Positions 1 through 7,937 of a stretch of 64,000 nucleotides of DNA are shown piece by piece. The position numbers and the translations under genes are program-made. The notes below the pieces were generated by a model. That model was not told the origin of the DNA, searched no databases, and saw only the letters and a list, made by a program, of their open reading frames with translations. How positions within the stretch are numbered: the stretch's first letter is position 1; every line of letters begins with the position of its first letter. The DNA comes from Candidatus Dadabacteria bacterium. Lineage in GTDB: Bacteria; Desulfobacterota_D; UBA1144; Nemesobacterales; Nemesobacteraceae. The stretch is taken from contig JAJECI010000011.1 of the NCBI GenBank assembly GCA_022822065.1, forward strand, positions 1 through 64,000, given 5' to 3'.

Positions 1-124
1 TGAGAGTCTTGTAACCTTCTCCCTCAATGGCGGTGTAATGAACAAAAACATCATCCTGCACTTCGTCGGATGTTATAAATCCATAGCCCTTGGAGCTATT
101 AAACCATTTTACAGTTCCCTGCAT
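1..124 (-). CDS. Cold-shock domain protein (CspA family), 3' part outside window
   Basis: A small single-stranded nucleic-acid-binding protein, probably an RNA chaperone. Only the first 41 codons are present because the gene runs off the left edge. The N-terminus is typical of the family: GTVKWFN at residues 3-9, RNP1-like KGYGFI at 12-17 and RNP2-like DVFVHY at 25-30. The ATG at 124-122 is preceded by an AGAGGTAGG ribosome-binding site. A good sigma70-type promoter lies upstream (161-189), giving a leader of about 30 nt. Such a short leader does not suggest the long cold-responsive leader of E. coli cspA. Family assignment is secure; the paralogue cannot be named. Confidence 0.93.
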   Translation of the reverse strand, partial: MQGTVKWFNSSKGYGFITSDEVQDDVFVHYTAIEGEGYKTL

Positions 125-160
125 TGTAATACCTACCTCTAGAAATTTAATATCCGCGGG

Positions 161-189
161 ATTATTCCAGACCTATATTACTTTGTCAA
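161..189 (-). promoter_or_regulatory. Sigma70-type promoter of the cold-shock gene
   Basis: On the minus strand there is a perfect TTGACA (-35, 184-189), a 17-nt spacer and AATAAT (-10, 161-166). It directs transcription into the cold-shock gene starting at 124, with the likely start point near position 154. Confidence 0.7.
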
Positions 190-283
190 ACAGTATTTTT
201 CCGTTTCCAGACAAAATCTTGAGTGTATGCAAAAAGAAATTATGGTTCTCAAAGCGTTTCGCAGTATACTTAAGCGCATCTCA

Positions 284-302
284 AATCCGCGCAAAGCGGA
301 TT
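284..302. repeat. Perfect inverted repeat (7-bp arms)
   Basis: AATCCGC (284-290), a 5-nt loop and GCGGATT (296-302) form a perfect 7-bp hairpin just upstream of the gene at 323. No T-run follows on either strand, so a simple terminator is unlikely. It may be an operator or an RNA hairpin in the gene's 5' region. Confidence 0.4.
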
Positions 303-322
303 CTTAAGCAGGTATAAAATCA

Positions 323-877
323 ATGGAAGACAGGAAAAGAAAAAGAATCTACATTTTCTGCGTAGTGCTGTTTCTGCTTGGAGGAGGGCTTTTCTTTTAT
401 AATGTCGTTAAAAGCTTCACAGGCCTTGGCGCGACGCTTAGCGAATACGCTTTTCCGGGAAGCCACTCCATCCAGCTTGAGGAAAAGGGGCTTTATTCAA
501 TCTACCACCAGTACGAAAGTGCTTTCGAGGAAGGAAAGACGAGCGGGGACTCCGTCGAGCGGGGCTCGATAGTCGTTTACCTGAGAAAAGCTTCCGACGC
601 GGAAAACGTGGAACTCAAGGTGCCCGATTCTCAGAAAAGATACAGTTACATGGGGAAGAGGGGAGTGAAGATATTTGAGTTTGAAAACCCCGGGCCGACA
701 GGTTACATGATCGAGTCTTTCTCAAAGCTCCCTTCGCAAACCTCCCGGTACACTTTGGTTGTTGAGCGCGGGTTCGAGATAACAAGGCTTAAGGGAATAC
801 TTGTTTCCCAGGCATTTTTGCTTGCCCCGACCCTTTTCGCGATAATACTTTTCATGCGCACCTACATAAGGAGCTGA
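323..877 (+). CDS. Hypothetical membrane protein with two terminal TM segments
   Basis: I do not recognise this 184-residue protein. A basic N-terminus (MEDRKRKR) is followed by a hydrophobic segment at about residues 9-28. A soluble, mixed region spans about 30-155, and a second hydrophobic segment lies at about 160-180. This predicts a protein anchored at both ends with a periplasmic middle domain. A TATAAA-like element sits only 4 nt before the ATG, and a weak GCAGG could serve as ribosome-binding site. It ends 9 nt before the exonuclease gene on the same strand, so the two may be co-transcribed. Coding is supported by length and the ordered membrane topology; function is unknown. Confidence 0.7.
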   Translation: MEDRKRKRIYIFCVVLFLLGGGLFFYNVVKSFTGLGATLSEYAFPGSHSIQLEEKGLYSIYHQYESAFEEGKTSGDSVERGSIVVYLRKASDAENVELKVPDSQKRYSYMGKRGVKIFEFENPGPTGYMIESFSKLPSQTSRYTLVVERGFEITRLKGILVSQAFLLAPTLFAIILFMRTYIRS

Positions 878-886
878 CCGCGACGG

Positions 887-1750
887 ATGTTCAGAGAAGT
901 AAAATCCCGAGTTCTTGCTTTCGACATAGAGTGGGTTCCCGACCCCGAGTCGGGAAAGGCCGCGTACGAACTTCCCGAAGACATGCCCGACCGCGAGGTG
1001 ATCGAGTTCATGTGGGAACAGGGCGGGGCGACAGAGGAAGAACCCATGCCGTTTCTCAAGACGGTTCTCTCAAAGATAGTATCGATCTCGATGGTCTTCC
1101 GGGAATCGGAAAGAGACGGAACGACTTCAAGACTCAAACTTCACTCCATTCCGTCAATTCCGACTTCGGACGAAGACTGCTCCGAGAGAAGAATCATAGA
1201 AGATTTCTTCAAGATTCTCGACAAGCACAACCCGCAGCTCGTGGGGTACAACACCTCGGGGGCCGACATTCCGATTCTGGCGCAGAGAATGATCAAGCAT
1301 GGGCTCGGGGGCGGTTTTTTCACGCAGAGACCTAACAGGCCTTGGGAAGGAGCCGATTTTTTCGCCCGCGGAAGCGACTGGAATGTTGATTTGATGCGTT
1401 GCGTAAGCACATGGGGAAAAGGCACCCCGTCTCTTCACGAAATATCGGTCGTAAGCGGAATCCCGGGCAAGATGGAGGGAGTAGACGGAAAACAGGTTGC
1501 GCCGATGTGGCTTGAAGGAAAACTTGACGAGATAGTCGCCTATAACGAGTGCGACGCTCTTACGACTTATCTTCTGTGGCTCAGGATGGCCCACTCGATC
1601 GGACACTTCGACTCGGACCGGTACGCGGAGGAGCAGCGTCTGCTTCGCGACATGATAAAGAAAGAAGCTGAGAGTCCTCAAAGGCGCCGGCATCTTCTGG
1701 CTTACCTCTCAAAGTGGGAGAGCCTGAGCGGGGTAGGGGCGGATGAGTAA
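887..1750 (+). CDS. Predicted 3'-5' exonuclease, PolB-type (DnaQ fold)
   Basis: A 287-residue protein resembling the stand-alone family of exonucleases related to the proofreading domain of family B DNA polymerases (Pfam DNA_pol_B_exo2). The DEDD-type metal-binding motifs can be seen: LAFDIEW with D13 and E15, LVGYNTSGADI near residues 118-128, and YNECDALTTY near 218-227. There is no polymerase domain. The probable role is DNA or RNA 3'-end trimming in repair, but the substrate is unknown. Its stop codon overlaps the start of trhO by 8 nt (ATGAGTAA), which suggests translational coupling. The start at 887 is the first ATG of the frame and puts motif I at the usual distance from the N-terminus. 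Confidence 0.85.
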   Translation: MFREVKSRVLAFDIEWVPDPESGKAAYELPEDMPDREVIEFMWEQGGATEEEPMPFLKTVLSKIVSISMVFRESERDGTTSRLKLHSIPSIPTSDEDCSERRIIEDFFKILDKHNPQLVGYNTSGADIPILAQRMIKHGLGGGFFTQRPNRPWEGADFFARGSDWNVDLMRCVSTWGKGTPSLHEISVVSGIPGKMEGVDGKQVAPMWLEGKLDEIVAYNECDALTTYLLWLRMAHSIGHFDSDRYAEEQRLLRDMIKKEAESPQRRRHLLAYLSKWESLSGVGADE

Positions 1751-2705
1751 ACAGCCCGACAGCCACGGCGTCGCCGTCCTTTCCTTCTACAAGTTCGTTG
1801 ATCTTGACGGTCTCTTGGAGATAAAGAACTCCCTGCTCTTGTTTTGCGGGGAAAACGGCATAAACGGCACCTTTATTCTTGCTTCTGAGGGAATAAACGC
1901 CACCGTGGCGGGTCCCCGCGAGGGCATAGAGAGGCTTATGGCCTATCTTGAGAGCGACACCAGGCTCTCGGGCGCGCGGTACAAGCTCAATTACAACGAG
2001 AAAAGCCCCTTTCACCGCCTCAAGGTCAAATTCAAAAAGGAACTGATCCCCATGGGCATAAGCGGCATAAAGCCGCAGCGTCTCTCGGGGCAGCGCGTCC
2101 CGCCCGAGCGGTGGAACGAGCTTATAAGCCGCCCCGACATGCTCCTCATAGACACCAGAAACGATTACGAGAACCGCGTCGGAACCTTCAGGGGAGCCGT
2201 GAATCCGGAAACAGACCATTTCAGGGAGTTTCCCGAGTACGTGAGGGAAAACCTCGACCCCGCGGAGCACAAGGAGATAGCGATGTTCTGCACGGGCGGG
2301 ATAAGGTGCGAGAAAGCGACATCCTACCTTCTCGAGCGGGGATTTAAGCGCGTGTACCAGCTTGAAGGGGGAGTGCTTTCCTACCTCGAGCGGGTTCCCT
2401 GCGAGCAGAGCCTCTGGGAAGGGGAGTGTTTCGTGTTTGACGACCGCACTTCGGTCGGCCACGATCTTTCCAAGGGAGCCTGGAGTACCTGCAGGAACTG
2501 CAGGGCGCCCGTATCTCCTGAGGACAGGAAATCCGAGGGGTTCCGCGAGGGGATATCCTGTCCCCGCTGCCACGCGAAGCTTACTCCCGAGAGGGTTTCA
2601 TCGCTTGAGGAAAGACAGAAGCAGATGAGGCTTGCCAGAGAAAGAAACCGCAAACATCTAGGGGCTGTAATAAAAAGAGGGAGCGCAAAACGGGCGCAGG
2701 GTTAA
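1743..2705 (+). CDS. trhO: tRNA uridine(34) hydroxylase (rhodanese-like)
   Basis: TrhO/YceA family (UPF0176), which performs oxygen-dependent hydroxylation of wobble uridine 34 in some tRNAs, the first step of cmo5U/mo5U synthesis. An N-terminal ferredoxin-like domain (about residues 1-95) is followed by a rhodanese domain (about 115-225) with the active-site loop CTGGIRCEKA, catalytic Cys near residue 183. The C-terminus carries CxxC pairs (CRNC, CPRC) and a basic tail, as in long members of the family. The ATG overlaps the preceding exonuclease gene by 8 nt. The stop overlaps the cimA stop on the other strand in a shared TTAA. The 320-residue length fits. Confidence 0.93.
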   Translation: MSKQPDSHGVAVLSFYKFVDLDGLLEIKNSLLLFCGENGINGTFILASEGINATVAGPREGIERLMAYLESDTRLSGARYKLNYNEKSPFHRLKVKFKKELIPMGISGIKPQRLSGQRVPPERWNELISRPDMLLIDTRNDYENRVGTFRGAVNPETDHFREFPEYVRENLDPAEHKEIAMFCTGGIRCEKATSYLLERGFKRVYQLEGGVLSYLERVPCEQSLWEGECFVFDDRTSVGHDLSKGAWSTCRNCRAPVSPEDRKSEGFREGISCPRCHAKLTPERVSSLEERQKQMRLARERNRKHLGAVIKRGSAKRAQG

Positions 2706-4294
2706 TCTTGGGCTTCGAGTTCGTCCCTTAAGATCTTGTAGTCTATGCTGTCGACAAGAGCTTTCCAGCTCGCTTCCACTATGTTGTCTGAAACTCCCAC
2801 GGTGCTCCATGTCTTTTTCCCGTCTCCGGATTCCACAAGCACTCTCACCACGGAGTCGGTGCCTCCCGACCTTGACACTACCCTTACCCTGTAGTCAAGC
2901 AGCCGCAGGGTCTTGAGTCCGGGGAAGAATTTCTCAAGCGATTTCCGAAGCGCCCTGTCTATCGCGCTTACGGGACCTGTTCCCCTTGCCACCGTGTATT
3001 CCGCGACTCCGTTTACCTGAACCTCCGCGGTCGCTTCTGAGAGCGGTTCCTCGTCTCCCTCCCGCTTTTCGACCAGGGTCCGGGTGTTTTTCAGGTAGAA
3101 CCGCTTTTTATAGGTTCCGAGGGTTTTTCTCACCAGCAGTTCAAAGGACGCGTCCGCCCCTTCGAATTCGTAACCCTGGTTCTCGAGGACCTTCAGCTCG
3201 TTCAGTATCTCGAGGATCCTCTCATCCTTGGGGTCTATGTCCACTCCCAGTTCCTGGGCCTTGTAGGCTATGTTGGCCCGGCCGGAGAGGTCAGAGACCA
3301 GCACACGCCTCCTGTTGCCGACGCTCTGGGGCTCCACGTGCTCATAGGTGTCTGAATTCTTCATGACGGCGCTTACGTGAATTCCTCCCTTGTGCGCAAA
3401 GGCGCTTTCGCCGACAAACGCCTGCTTTTTAAGAGGGGGCAGGTTGGTGAGTTCATGAATGAAGTGGGACACGGAATAGAGTTTCCTCAGATTTCTCTTG
3501 GAAAGGGACTTCATCCCGAGCTTAAGAGCGATATTGGGTATTATGGCACAGAGGTTGGCGTTTCCGCACCGCTCCCCGTAGCCGTTCATGGTTCCCTGTA
3601 CCTGGGACGCTCCCTCTCTCACCGCGTAAAGCGTGTTCGCGACCCCGACTTCGCTGTCGTTATGGGTGTGTATTCCCAGGCTCGGATTGTCGAACATGCC
3701 GTTAACTTCCCTTATAGCGTCCTCGATATCCCATGGCATGGAGCCGCCGTTTGTGTCGCAAAGAACGACCGTGTCGACTCCCGCACCGTAGGCGGTCCCA
3801 AGAACCTTCGCTGAGTACTCGGAGTTTCTTTTCCATCCGTCGAAGAAATGCTCGGCGTCGAAGAACACCTTGTCCACGTGGTGCTTTAAGTACTCGATCG
3901 AGTCGTGTACGAGCTCGAGATTCTCTTCAAGCTCTATTTTGAGGGCTTCTGTAACTTGGAAGTCCCAGCTTTTCCCGACGATCGTCACAACCGGGGTCTC
4001 GGCTTGCAGGAGCGCCTGGATGCTCGCGTCCTTCTCGCAGGTCTTCTTTGCGCGCCTTGTGCTTCCGAAAGCCGCAACGCTCGCGTTTTTAAGCCCGAGC
4101 TTCTTCGCCTCTTCGAAGTATCCCTTGTCCCTTTCGTTAGAACCCGGCCATCCTCCCTCGATGTAATGCACCCCGAGGTCGTCAAGCCTCTTAGTTATAC
4201 GGATCTTGTCGTGTATGGAAAAGGATATGTTTTCCCCTTGGGTTCCGTCACGCAGGGTCACGTCGTATATTTCAACGGTTCTCGATCTACTCAT
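2702..4294 (-). CDS. cimA: (R)-citramalate synthase
   Basis: Condenses pyruvate and acetyl-CoA to citramalate, the entry to threonine-independent isoleucine synthesis. It is a member of the 2-isopropylmalate synthase/HMG-CoA lyase TIM-barrel family. TLRDGTQGE near the N-terminus provides the catalytic Arg and metal-binding Asp, followed by a family-typical EGGWPGSN, the metal motif HTHND and a C-terminal LeuA-like regulatory domain. At about 530 residues it matches the citramalate type (TIGR00977-like) rather than LeuA or homocitrate synthase, though substrate is inferred. I prefer the ATG at 4294, which overlaps the lysC stop by 8 nt (ATGAGTAG). A TTG at 4306 is also in frame. Last gene of the nnr-tsaE-lysC-cimA block. 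Confidence 0.9.
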   Translation of the reverse strand: MSRSRTVEIYDVTLRDGTQGENISFSIHDKIRITKRLDDLGVHYIEGGWPGSNERDKGYFEEAKKLGLKNASVAAFGSTRRAKKTCEKDASIQALLQAETPVVTIVGKSWDFQVTEALKIELEENLELVHDSIEYLKHHVDKVFFDAEHFFDGWKRNSEYSAKVLGTAYGAGVDTVVLCDTNGGSMPWDIEDAIREVNGMFDNPSLGIHTHNDSEVGVANTLYAVREGASQVQGTMNGYGERCGNANLCAIIPNIALKLGMKSLSKRNLRKLYSVSHFIHELTNLPPLKKQAFVGESAFAHKGGIHVSAVMKNSDTYEHVEPQSVGNRRRVLVSDLSGRANIAYKAQELGVDIDPKDERILEILNELKVLENQGYEFEGADASFELLVRKTLGTYKKRFYLKNTRTLVEKREGDEEPLSEATAEVQVNGVAEYTVARGTGPVSAIDRALRKSLEKFFPGLKTLRLLDYRVRVVSRSGGTDSVVRVLVESGDGKKTWSTVGVSDNIVEASWKALVDSIDYKILRDELEAQD

Positions 4295-5525
4295 CGGTTT
4301 TTCCAAGATTAAAAGCGTCGTGAAGAGTTCTCACAGCGCTCTCCGTGTCTTTTTCCTCAAGCACGCATGAGATTTTTATTTCCGAAGTGCTTATCATCAA
4401 AATGTTAATCCCCTCGTTTGCGAGCGCCCGGAACATGCGCGACGCCACTCCCGAGTGGGTCTTCATCCCCACACCCACCAAAGAAACTTTGGATATAAGG
4501 TTATCGGAAAGAACCTGGTTTGCCCCCAGCTCCTCGGCCATTTTTTCCGAGAGTTCTATTGATTTGCTGAAATCCGACTTGGGCACCGTGAACGTAAGGT
4601 CGGTAAACCCTTCCGTGCTCACGTTCTGAACGATCATGTCGACCACTATGCTCTCGTCCGCAAGCGACGAGAAAAGCTTCGCCGCTATGCCGGGCTGGTC
4701 GGGCACCTGGGTCACGGTGATTTTCGCCTGGTCCCTGTCGTAGCTGACTCCCGATACGACAACTTCTTCCATGGATTTCATAACTTTTTCCTCATCCACA
4801 ACCCAGGTTCCTTCGTCCTCGGGCTTTGGAGTTGACTTAACATGTATAGGCACTTTAAATTTTTTTGCAAATTCAACCGCGCGGGCTTGGAGCACTTTTG
4901 ATCCCATGGAGGCCATCTCAAGCATCTCGTCATAGGAAATCCGGCCGAGTTTTCTGGCGTCGGGACAGATCCCTGGGTCCGTGGTGTAGACCCCGTCAAC
5001 ATCGTCCTTGTAGAGTTCGCACGCGTCGGCCCCCATTACCGCCGCGAGGGCTACCGCGGTGAGGTCGGAGCCTCCCCGCCCGAGCGTGGTGAGGTTTCCA
5101 TTCTCGTCAACTCCCTGGAATCCCGCTATCACGACCGCCTTTTTTTCCCCGAGAGCCAAACGGACGTTCCTGTCGTCGATCGACTTTATCTTCGCCTTCG
5201 AGTAGATATTGTCCGTGGTGATCCTTATCTGGTGCCCTTGGAACGATATCGCGTCCTCGCCGAGCGATTTTATGGTCATCGCCACAAGACCGGAAGAGAC
5301 CTGCTCCCCGCTTGAGGTTATCACGTCAAACTCCCTTTCATCAGGGGGATCCATCACCTCTTTTGCGAGGCCGACCAGCCTGTCGGTTTCGCCTGCCATT
5401 GCGGAAACCACTGCTATCACGTCGTTTTTCTGTTTCTTCGTAGCTACTATGTGCTCGGCGACGCGTCTTATCTTTTCGATGCTAGCAACGCTTGTTCCGC
5501 CGTATTTTTGAACGACAAGAGCCAT
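4287..5525 (-). CDS. lysC: Aspartate kinase
   Basis: Phosphorylates aspartate, the first committed step to lysine, threonine, methionine and diaminopimelate. KYGGTSV at residues 7-13 is the kinase signature. The amino-acid kinase domain covers about 1-250 and contains GRGGSDLTAVALA. Two ACT domains (about 265-410) should bind the feedback inhibitor. At 412 residues it is the monofunctional type with no homoserine dehydrogenase part. The ATG is preceded by GAGGAAAA and lies 58 nt inside the 3' end of tsaE, an unusually long overlap. It probably feeds the same amino-acid network as cimA (next gene) and dapB (26 kb). Confidence 0.96.
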   Translation of the reverse strand: MALVVQKYGGTSVASIEKIRRVAEHIVATKKQKNDVIAVVSAMAGETDRLVGLAKEVMDPPDEREFDVITSSGEQVSSGLVAMTIKSLGEDAISFQGHQIRITTDNIYSKAKIKSIDDRNVRLALGEKKAVVIAGFQGVDENGNLTTLGRGGSDLTAVALAAVMGADACELYKDDVDGVYTTDPGICPDARKLGRISYDEMLEMASMGSKVLQARAVEFAKKFKVPIHVKSTPKPEDEGTWVVDEEKVMKSMEEVVVSGVSYDRDQAKITVTQVPDQPGIAAKLFSSLADESIVVDMIVQNVSTEGFTDLTFTVPKSDFSKSIELSEKMAEELGANQVLSDNLISKVSLVGVGMKTHSGVASRMFRALANEGINILMISTSEIKISCVLEEKDTESAVRTLHDAFNLGKTDE

Positions 5526-5962
5526 TTTTCCTCACCCGTCACTTTTATTGTTCTCGACTCCAAAGCCGCCTGGGGCTGAGATTGGATATCAATTATAACA
5601 GCGTTTTCCGGTAATACACCCCGGATCTTATCCGCCCATTCAACGACGGAGACGCCGTCTCCGTAAAAAAATTCCTCATAGCCCATATTCTCGAATTCAG
5701 CTCCGCCCGAGAGCCTGTAGGCATCAAAGTGAAAAAGAGGCACCCTGCCTTCATAGCAGTTCATTATGACGAAGGTGGGGCTGTTGGGTTCCTCCTCTAT
5801 TCCAAGACCGCGGGCAAGACCCTTGGCGAAAACCGTTTTTCCCGCGCCCAGTTCTCCCGTGAGACCTACGATCGAGCCTCGGGGGATCAATTTTCCCATT
5901 ATCTCGCCGCAAAGCATGGTCTCTTCAGGCCTGCTGACTTCTAGGAGGAATCCGTGTCCCAT
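5468..5962 (-). CDS. tsaE: tRNA threonylcarbamoyladenosine biosynthesis ATPase TsaE
   Basis: The ATPase partner of TsaBD in t6A37 tRNA modification. The P-loop TGELGAGKT lies at residues 35-43, followed by the family motifs SPTFVIMNCYEG, FHFDAYRL and VVEWADKI. At 164 residues it is normal length, and its last 19 codons overlap lysC in another frame. The start is 5 nt after the nnr stop, so it is translated from the nnr transcript. Fusion or adjacency of nnr (YjeF) and tsaE (YjeE) is a conserved arrangement in bacteria. Confidence 0.95.
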   Translation of the reverse strand: MGHGFLLEVSRPEETMLCGEIMGKLIPRGSIVGLTGELGAGKTVFAKGLARGLGIEEEPNSPTFVIMNCYEGRVPLFHFDAYRLSGGAEFENMGYEEFFYGDGVSVVEWADKIRGVLPENAVIIDIQSQPQAALESRTIKVTGEEKWLLSFKNTAEQALLASKR

Positions 5963-5967
5963 TTGGA

Positions 5968-7524
5968 TTATCTTACCGTAGTGAAGTGCTTTTCTTCCGT
6001 GGATGATATGATGGAATTTATTGAAGCGGGGATTTTACGCGATATTTCAGAGGCGGTAAAGCCCGCGGCGCCCGTTTCTTCAAGAAGGAGATCAGCCGCG
6101 TGGCCGTGGAGAAAAACGCCGAGAAGGCAGGACTGAAGAGAATCGTATCCTTGAGCCGCGAGTCCTCCAATTATTCCCGTAAGCACGTCCCCGGTTCCTG
6201 CCGTGGCCATGGCGGAATTCCCCGTAGGGTTTATGAACACCTCTCCCGTGGGGGTGGAGACTACTGTTCTCGCTCCCTTAAGGACCACGAAGCAGCCGTA
6301 TTTCTCGGAGAACCGGGTTGCGGTTCCCACGCGGTCACCCTGCACCTGTTTTGAACTGATGTCGCAGAGTCTCGCCATTTCCCCGGGGTGCGGAGTTATT
6401 ACCGCGGGAACTTTTGTTTTCCTTAGAATCTCCGGGTTCTTTGAAATTATGTTAAGCGCGTCTGCATCAAGCACAACCGGTACTTCGCATTGCGTTATCA
6501 CCTTTTCAAGGAACTTCCCCGCGCTTCGCGAGGTTGATATTCCGGGGCCGAGGGCAAGCGCGGTCTTTCTCTCGGCAAGTTCTCTTAGGGCTTCTTCGTG
6601 AGCGTTTGAGTGGAAAGTTCCGTCCTTTGAGTCCTTGAGCGAAACGGACATCACCTCAGTTGTCTTTTCCTCAATGGCGGGGGATATGCTGTTTGGAACC
6701 CCCAAGGTAACGAGTCCGCTTCCCGTCCGAAGCGCCGCCTCGGCACAGAGAATCGCGGCTCCGCTTTTTCCAGGGGAACCCGCGAGCACGAGAAGATGCC
6801 CGTAGGTTCCCTTGTGAGAATCCGCGGCCCTTTTTTTTATCAGTCCCCGGCATTTTTGAAACGTGAGAAGTTCAAAGGGAATATCTTCTTCAAGCAGCTT
6901 TGGGATCGTTATATCCGCTACGCAGAGCTTCCCTGCGTAGTCGACCCCGGGGTAGGTGCACATTCCGAGCTTCGGCGGAGCGAAAGTGACGGTAACATCG
7001 GCCCGCACCGCCACCCCGAGAGGCTGTCCCTTGTCCGCGTCAAGTCCGGAGGGTATGTCCACGGAAACCCGCCGGGCGCTCTGGCGGTTTATGAATTTTA
7101 TAAGCCTCTCGTAAAATCCTCTCACGTCCCTGTCGAGTCCCGTGCCGAAGATGGCGTCGACTATGACTTCCGTATCCTTTATCCTGGGGAGTTTTCCCTC
7201 AAGCTCCCTTACGTCGGCCCCGGTCTCCAGAAGAGAGTCAAGGTTCGTTTTCGCATCTCCCTTGTAGCGCTGTTTTTTCTGGGCTATGTGAACGCTTACG
7301 TCCTTTCCCGAGGAGATGAGGTGACGAGCGATCACGAAACCGTCCCCGGCGTTGTTTCCGCCGCCGCAGATGACCGCCATTTTCTTTGCGGATGGACACT
7401 CGGCGAGGATGACCGACGCCACGGCTCTTCCGGCGTTTTCCATAAGCACGACGCCCGGAACTCCGAATTCTTCAATCGTCCTTCGGTCTATTTCCCTTGA
7501 AATCTGCTTGGTTGAGAGTTTCAT
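5968..7524 (-). CDS. nnr: Bifunctional NAD(P)H-hydrate epimerase / ADP-dependent dehydratase
   Basis: Repairs damaged (hydrated) NADH and NADPH. The N-terminal YjeF_N epimerase domain (about residues 1-210) has GGGNNAGDGF at 54-63 and a typical ATFAPPK-like segment (VTFAPPKLG). The C-terminal ribokinase-like dehydratase domain (about 225-505) has LVLAGSPGKSGAA, TPHPGEMARL and GTGDVLTGIIGGLAAQG near residues 443-460. The 518-residue length is standard for the fused bacterial enzyme. I see no clear ribosome-binding site before the ATG at 7524. A 29-nt gap separates it from the zinc-binding protein gene upstream, so both may share a transcript. Confidence 0.95.
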   Translation of the reverse strand: MKLSTKQISREIDRRTIEEFGVPGVVLMENAGRAVASVILAECPSAKKMAVICGGGNNAGDGFVIARHLISSGKDVSVHIAQKKQRYKGDAKTNLDSLLETGADVRELEGKLPRIKDTEVIVDAIFGTGLDRDVRGFYERLIKFINRQSARRVSVDIPSGLDADKGQPLGVAVRADVTVTFAPPKLGMCTYPGVDYAGKLCVADITIPKLLEEDIPFELLTFQKCRGLIKKRAADSHKGTYGHLLVLAGSPGKSGAAILCAEAALRTGSGLVTLGVPNSISPAIEEKTTEVMSVSLKDSKDGTFHSNAHEEALRELAERKTALALGPGISTSRSAGKFLEKVITQCEVPVVLDADALNIISKNPEILRKTKVPAVITPHPGEMARLCDISSKQVQGDRVGTATRFSEKYGCFVVLKGARTVVSTPTGEVFINPTGNSAMATAGTGDVLTGIIGGLAAQGYDSLQSCLLGVFLHGHAADLLLEETGAAGFTASEISRKIPASINSIISSTEEKHFTTVR

Positions 7525-7553
7525 GGTTTTTTGGGATTGATGAAGGGATTCGC

Positions 7554-7835
7554 CTATTTGCCCATCCCGCCCGCTCCCGTGGGTCTTGTATCTCCTAACT
7601 CTTCTATATGTCTCTCAATGAATTCCTCTGCGTGATCGAAGCAGAAATAGTAGGAAAGAAGAGTGCCGCCGCTTCGGTTAACGGTGATCAGCTGGTAGTG
7701 GCGGCTGCAGATATCCATTCCGCACTTTATACATTCCTTGATCTGGTTTCTTTCTCCCGAAAGTTCGCACCGTTCCCCGCCAGGGCTTACGTGATCACAC
7801 TGGTAGATTTCAACTTCTATTGTTTTTACCGACAA
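7554..7835 (-). CDS. Small Cys/His-rich putative zinc-binding protein
   Basis: I do not recognise this 93-residue protein as a named family. It has a striking set of possible metal ligands: C13, H15, C23, C35, C38, C43, H46, C65 and H68, arranged like two treble-clef or ribbon-type zinc sites. The start is a TTG at 7835 preceded by a strong GGGGAGG ribosome-binding site at 8-nt spacing. The TTG is therefore well supported despite being a rare codon. It probably heads the minus-strand nnr-tsaE-lysC-cimA block. Function is unknown; protein or nucleic-acid binding is possible. Confidence 0.72.
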   Translation of the reverse strand: MSVKTIEVEIYQCDHVSPGGERCELSGERNQIKECIKCGMDICSRHYQLITVNRSGGTLLSYYFCFDHAEEFIERHIEELGDTRPTGAGGMGK

Positions 7836-7888
7836 TGCCTTTACCTCCCCTTGGTCTCTGCGTTAATTATACAGTTTCGCGTAGGAGT

Positions 7889-7916
7889 TTGGTAAATCAC
7901 GCGGATAATTTATAAT
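7889..7916 (+). promoter_or_regulatory. Sigma70-type promoter of the radical SAM gene
   Basis: TTGGTA (-35, 7889-7894), a 16-nt spacer and a consensus TATAAT (-10, 7911-7916). The ATG follows at 7938, so the leader is only about 15 nt and the GGGAAGG ribosome-binding sequence sits close to the RNA 5' end. Confidence 0.6.
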
Positions 7917-7937
7917 AGACGGGAAGGATGAAGTTTG

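Noticed and set aside
1581-2573. 330-codon open frame antisense to trhO
   Set aside because: Shadow of trhO and the exonuclease gene; no domain motifs.
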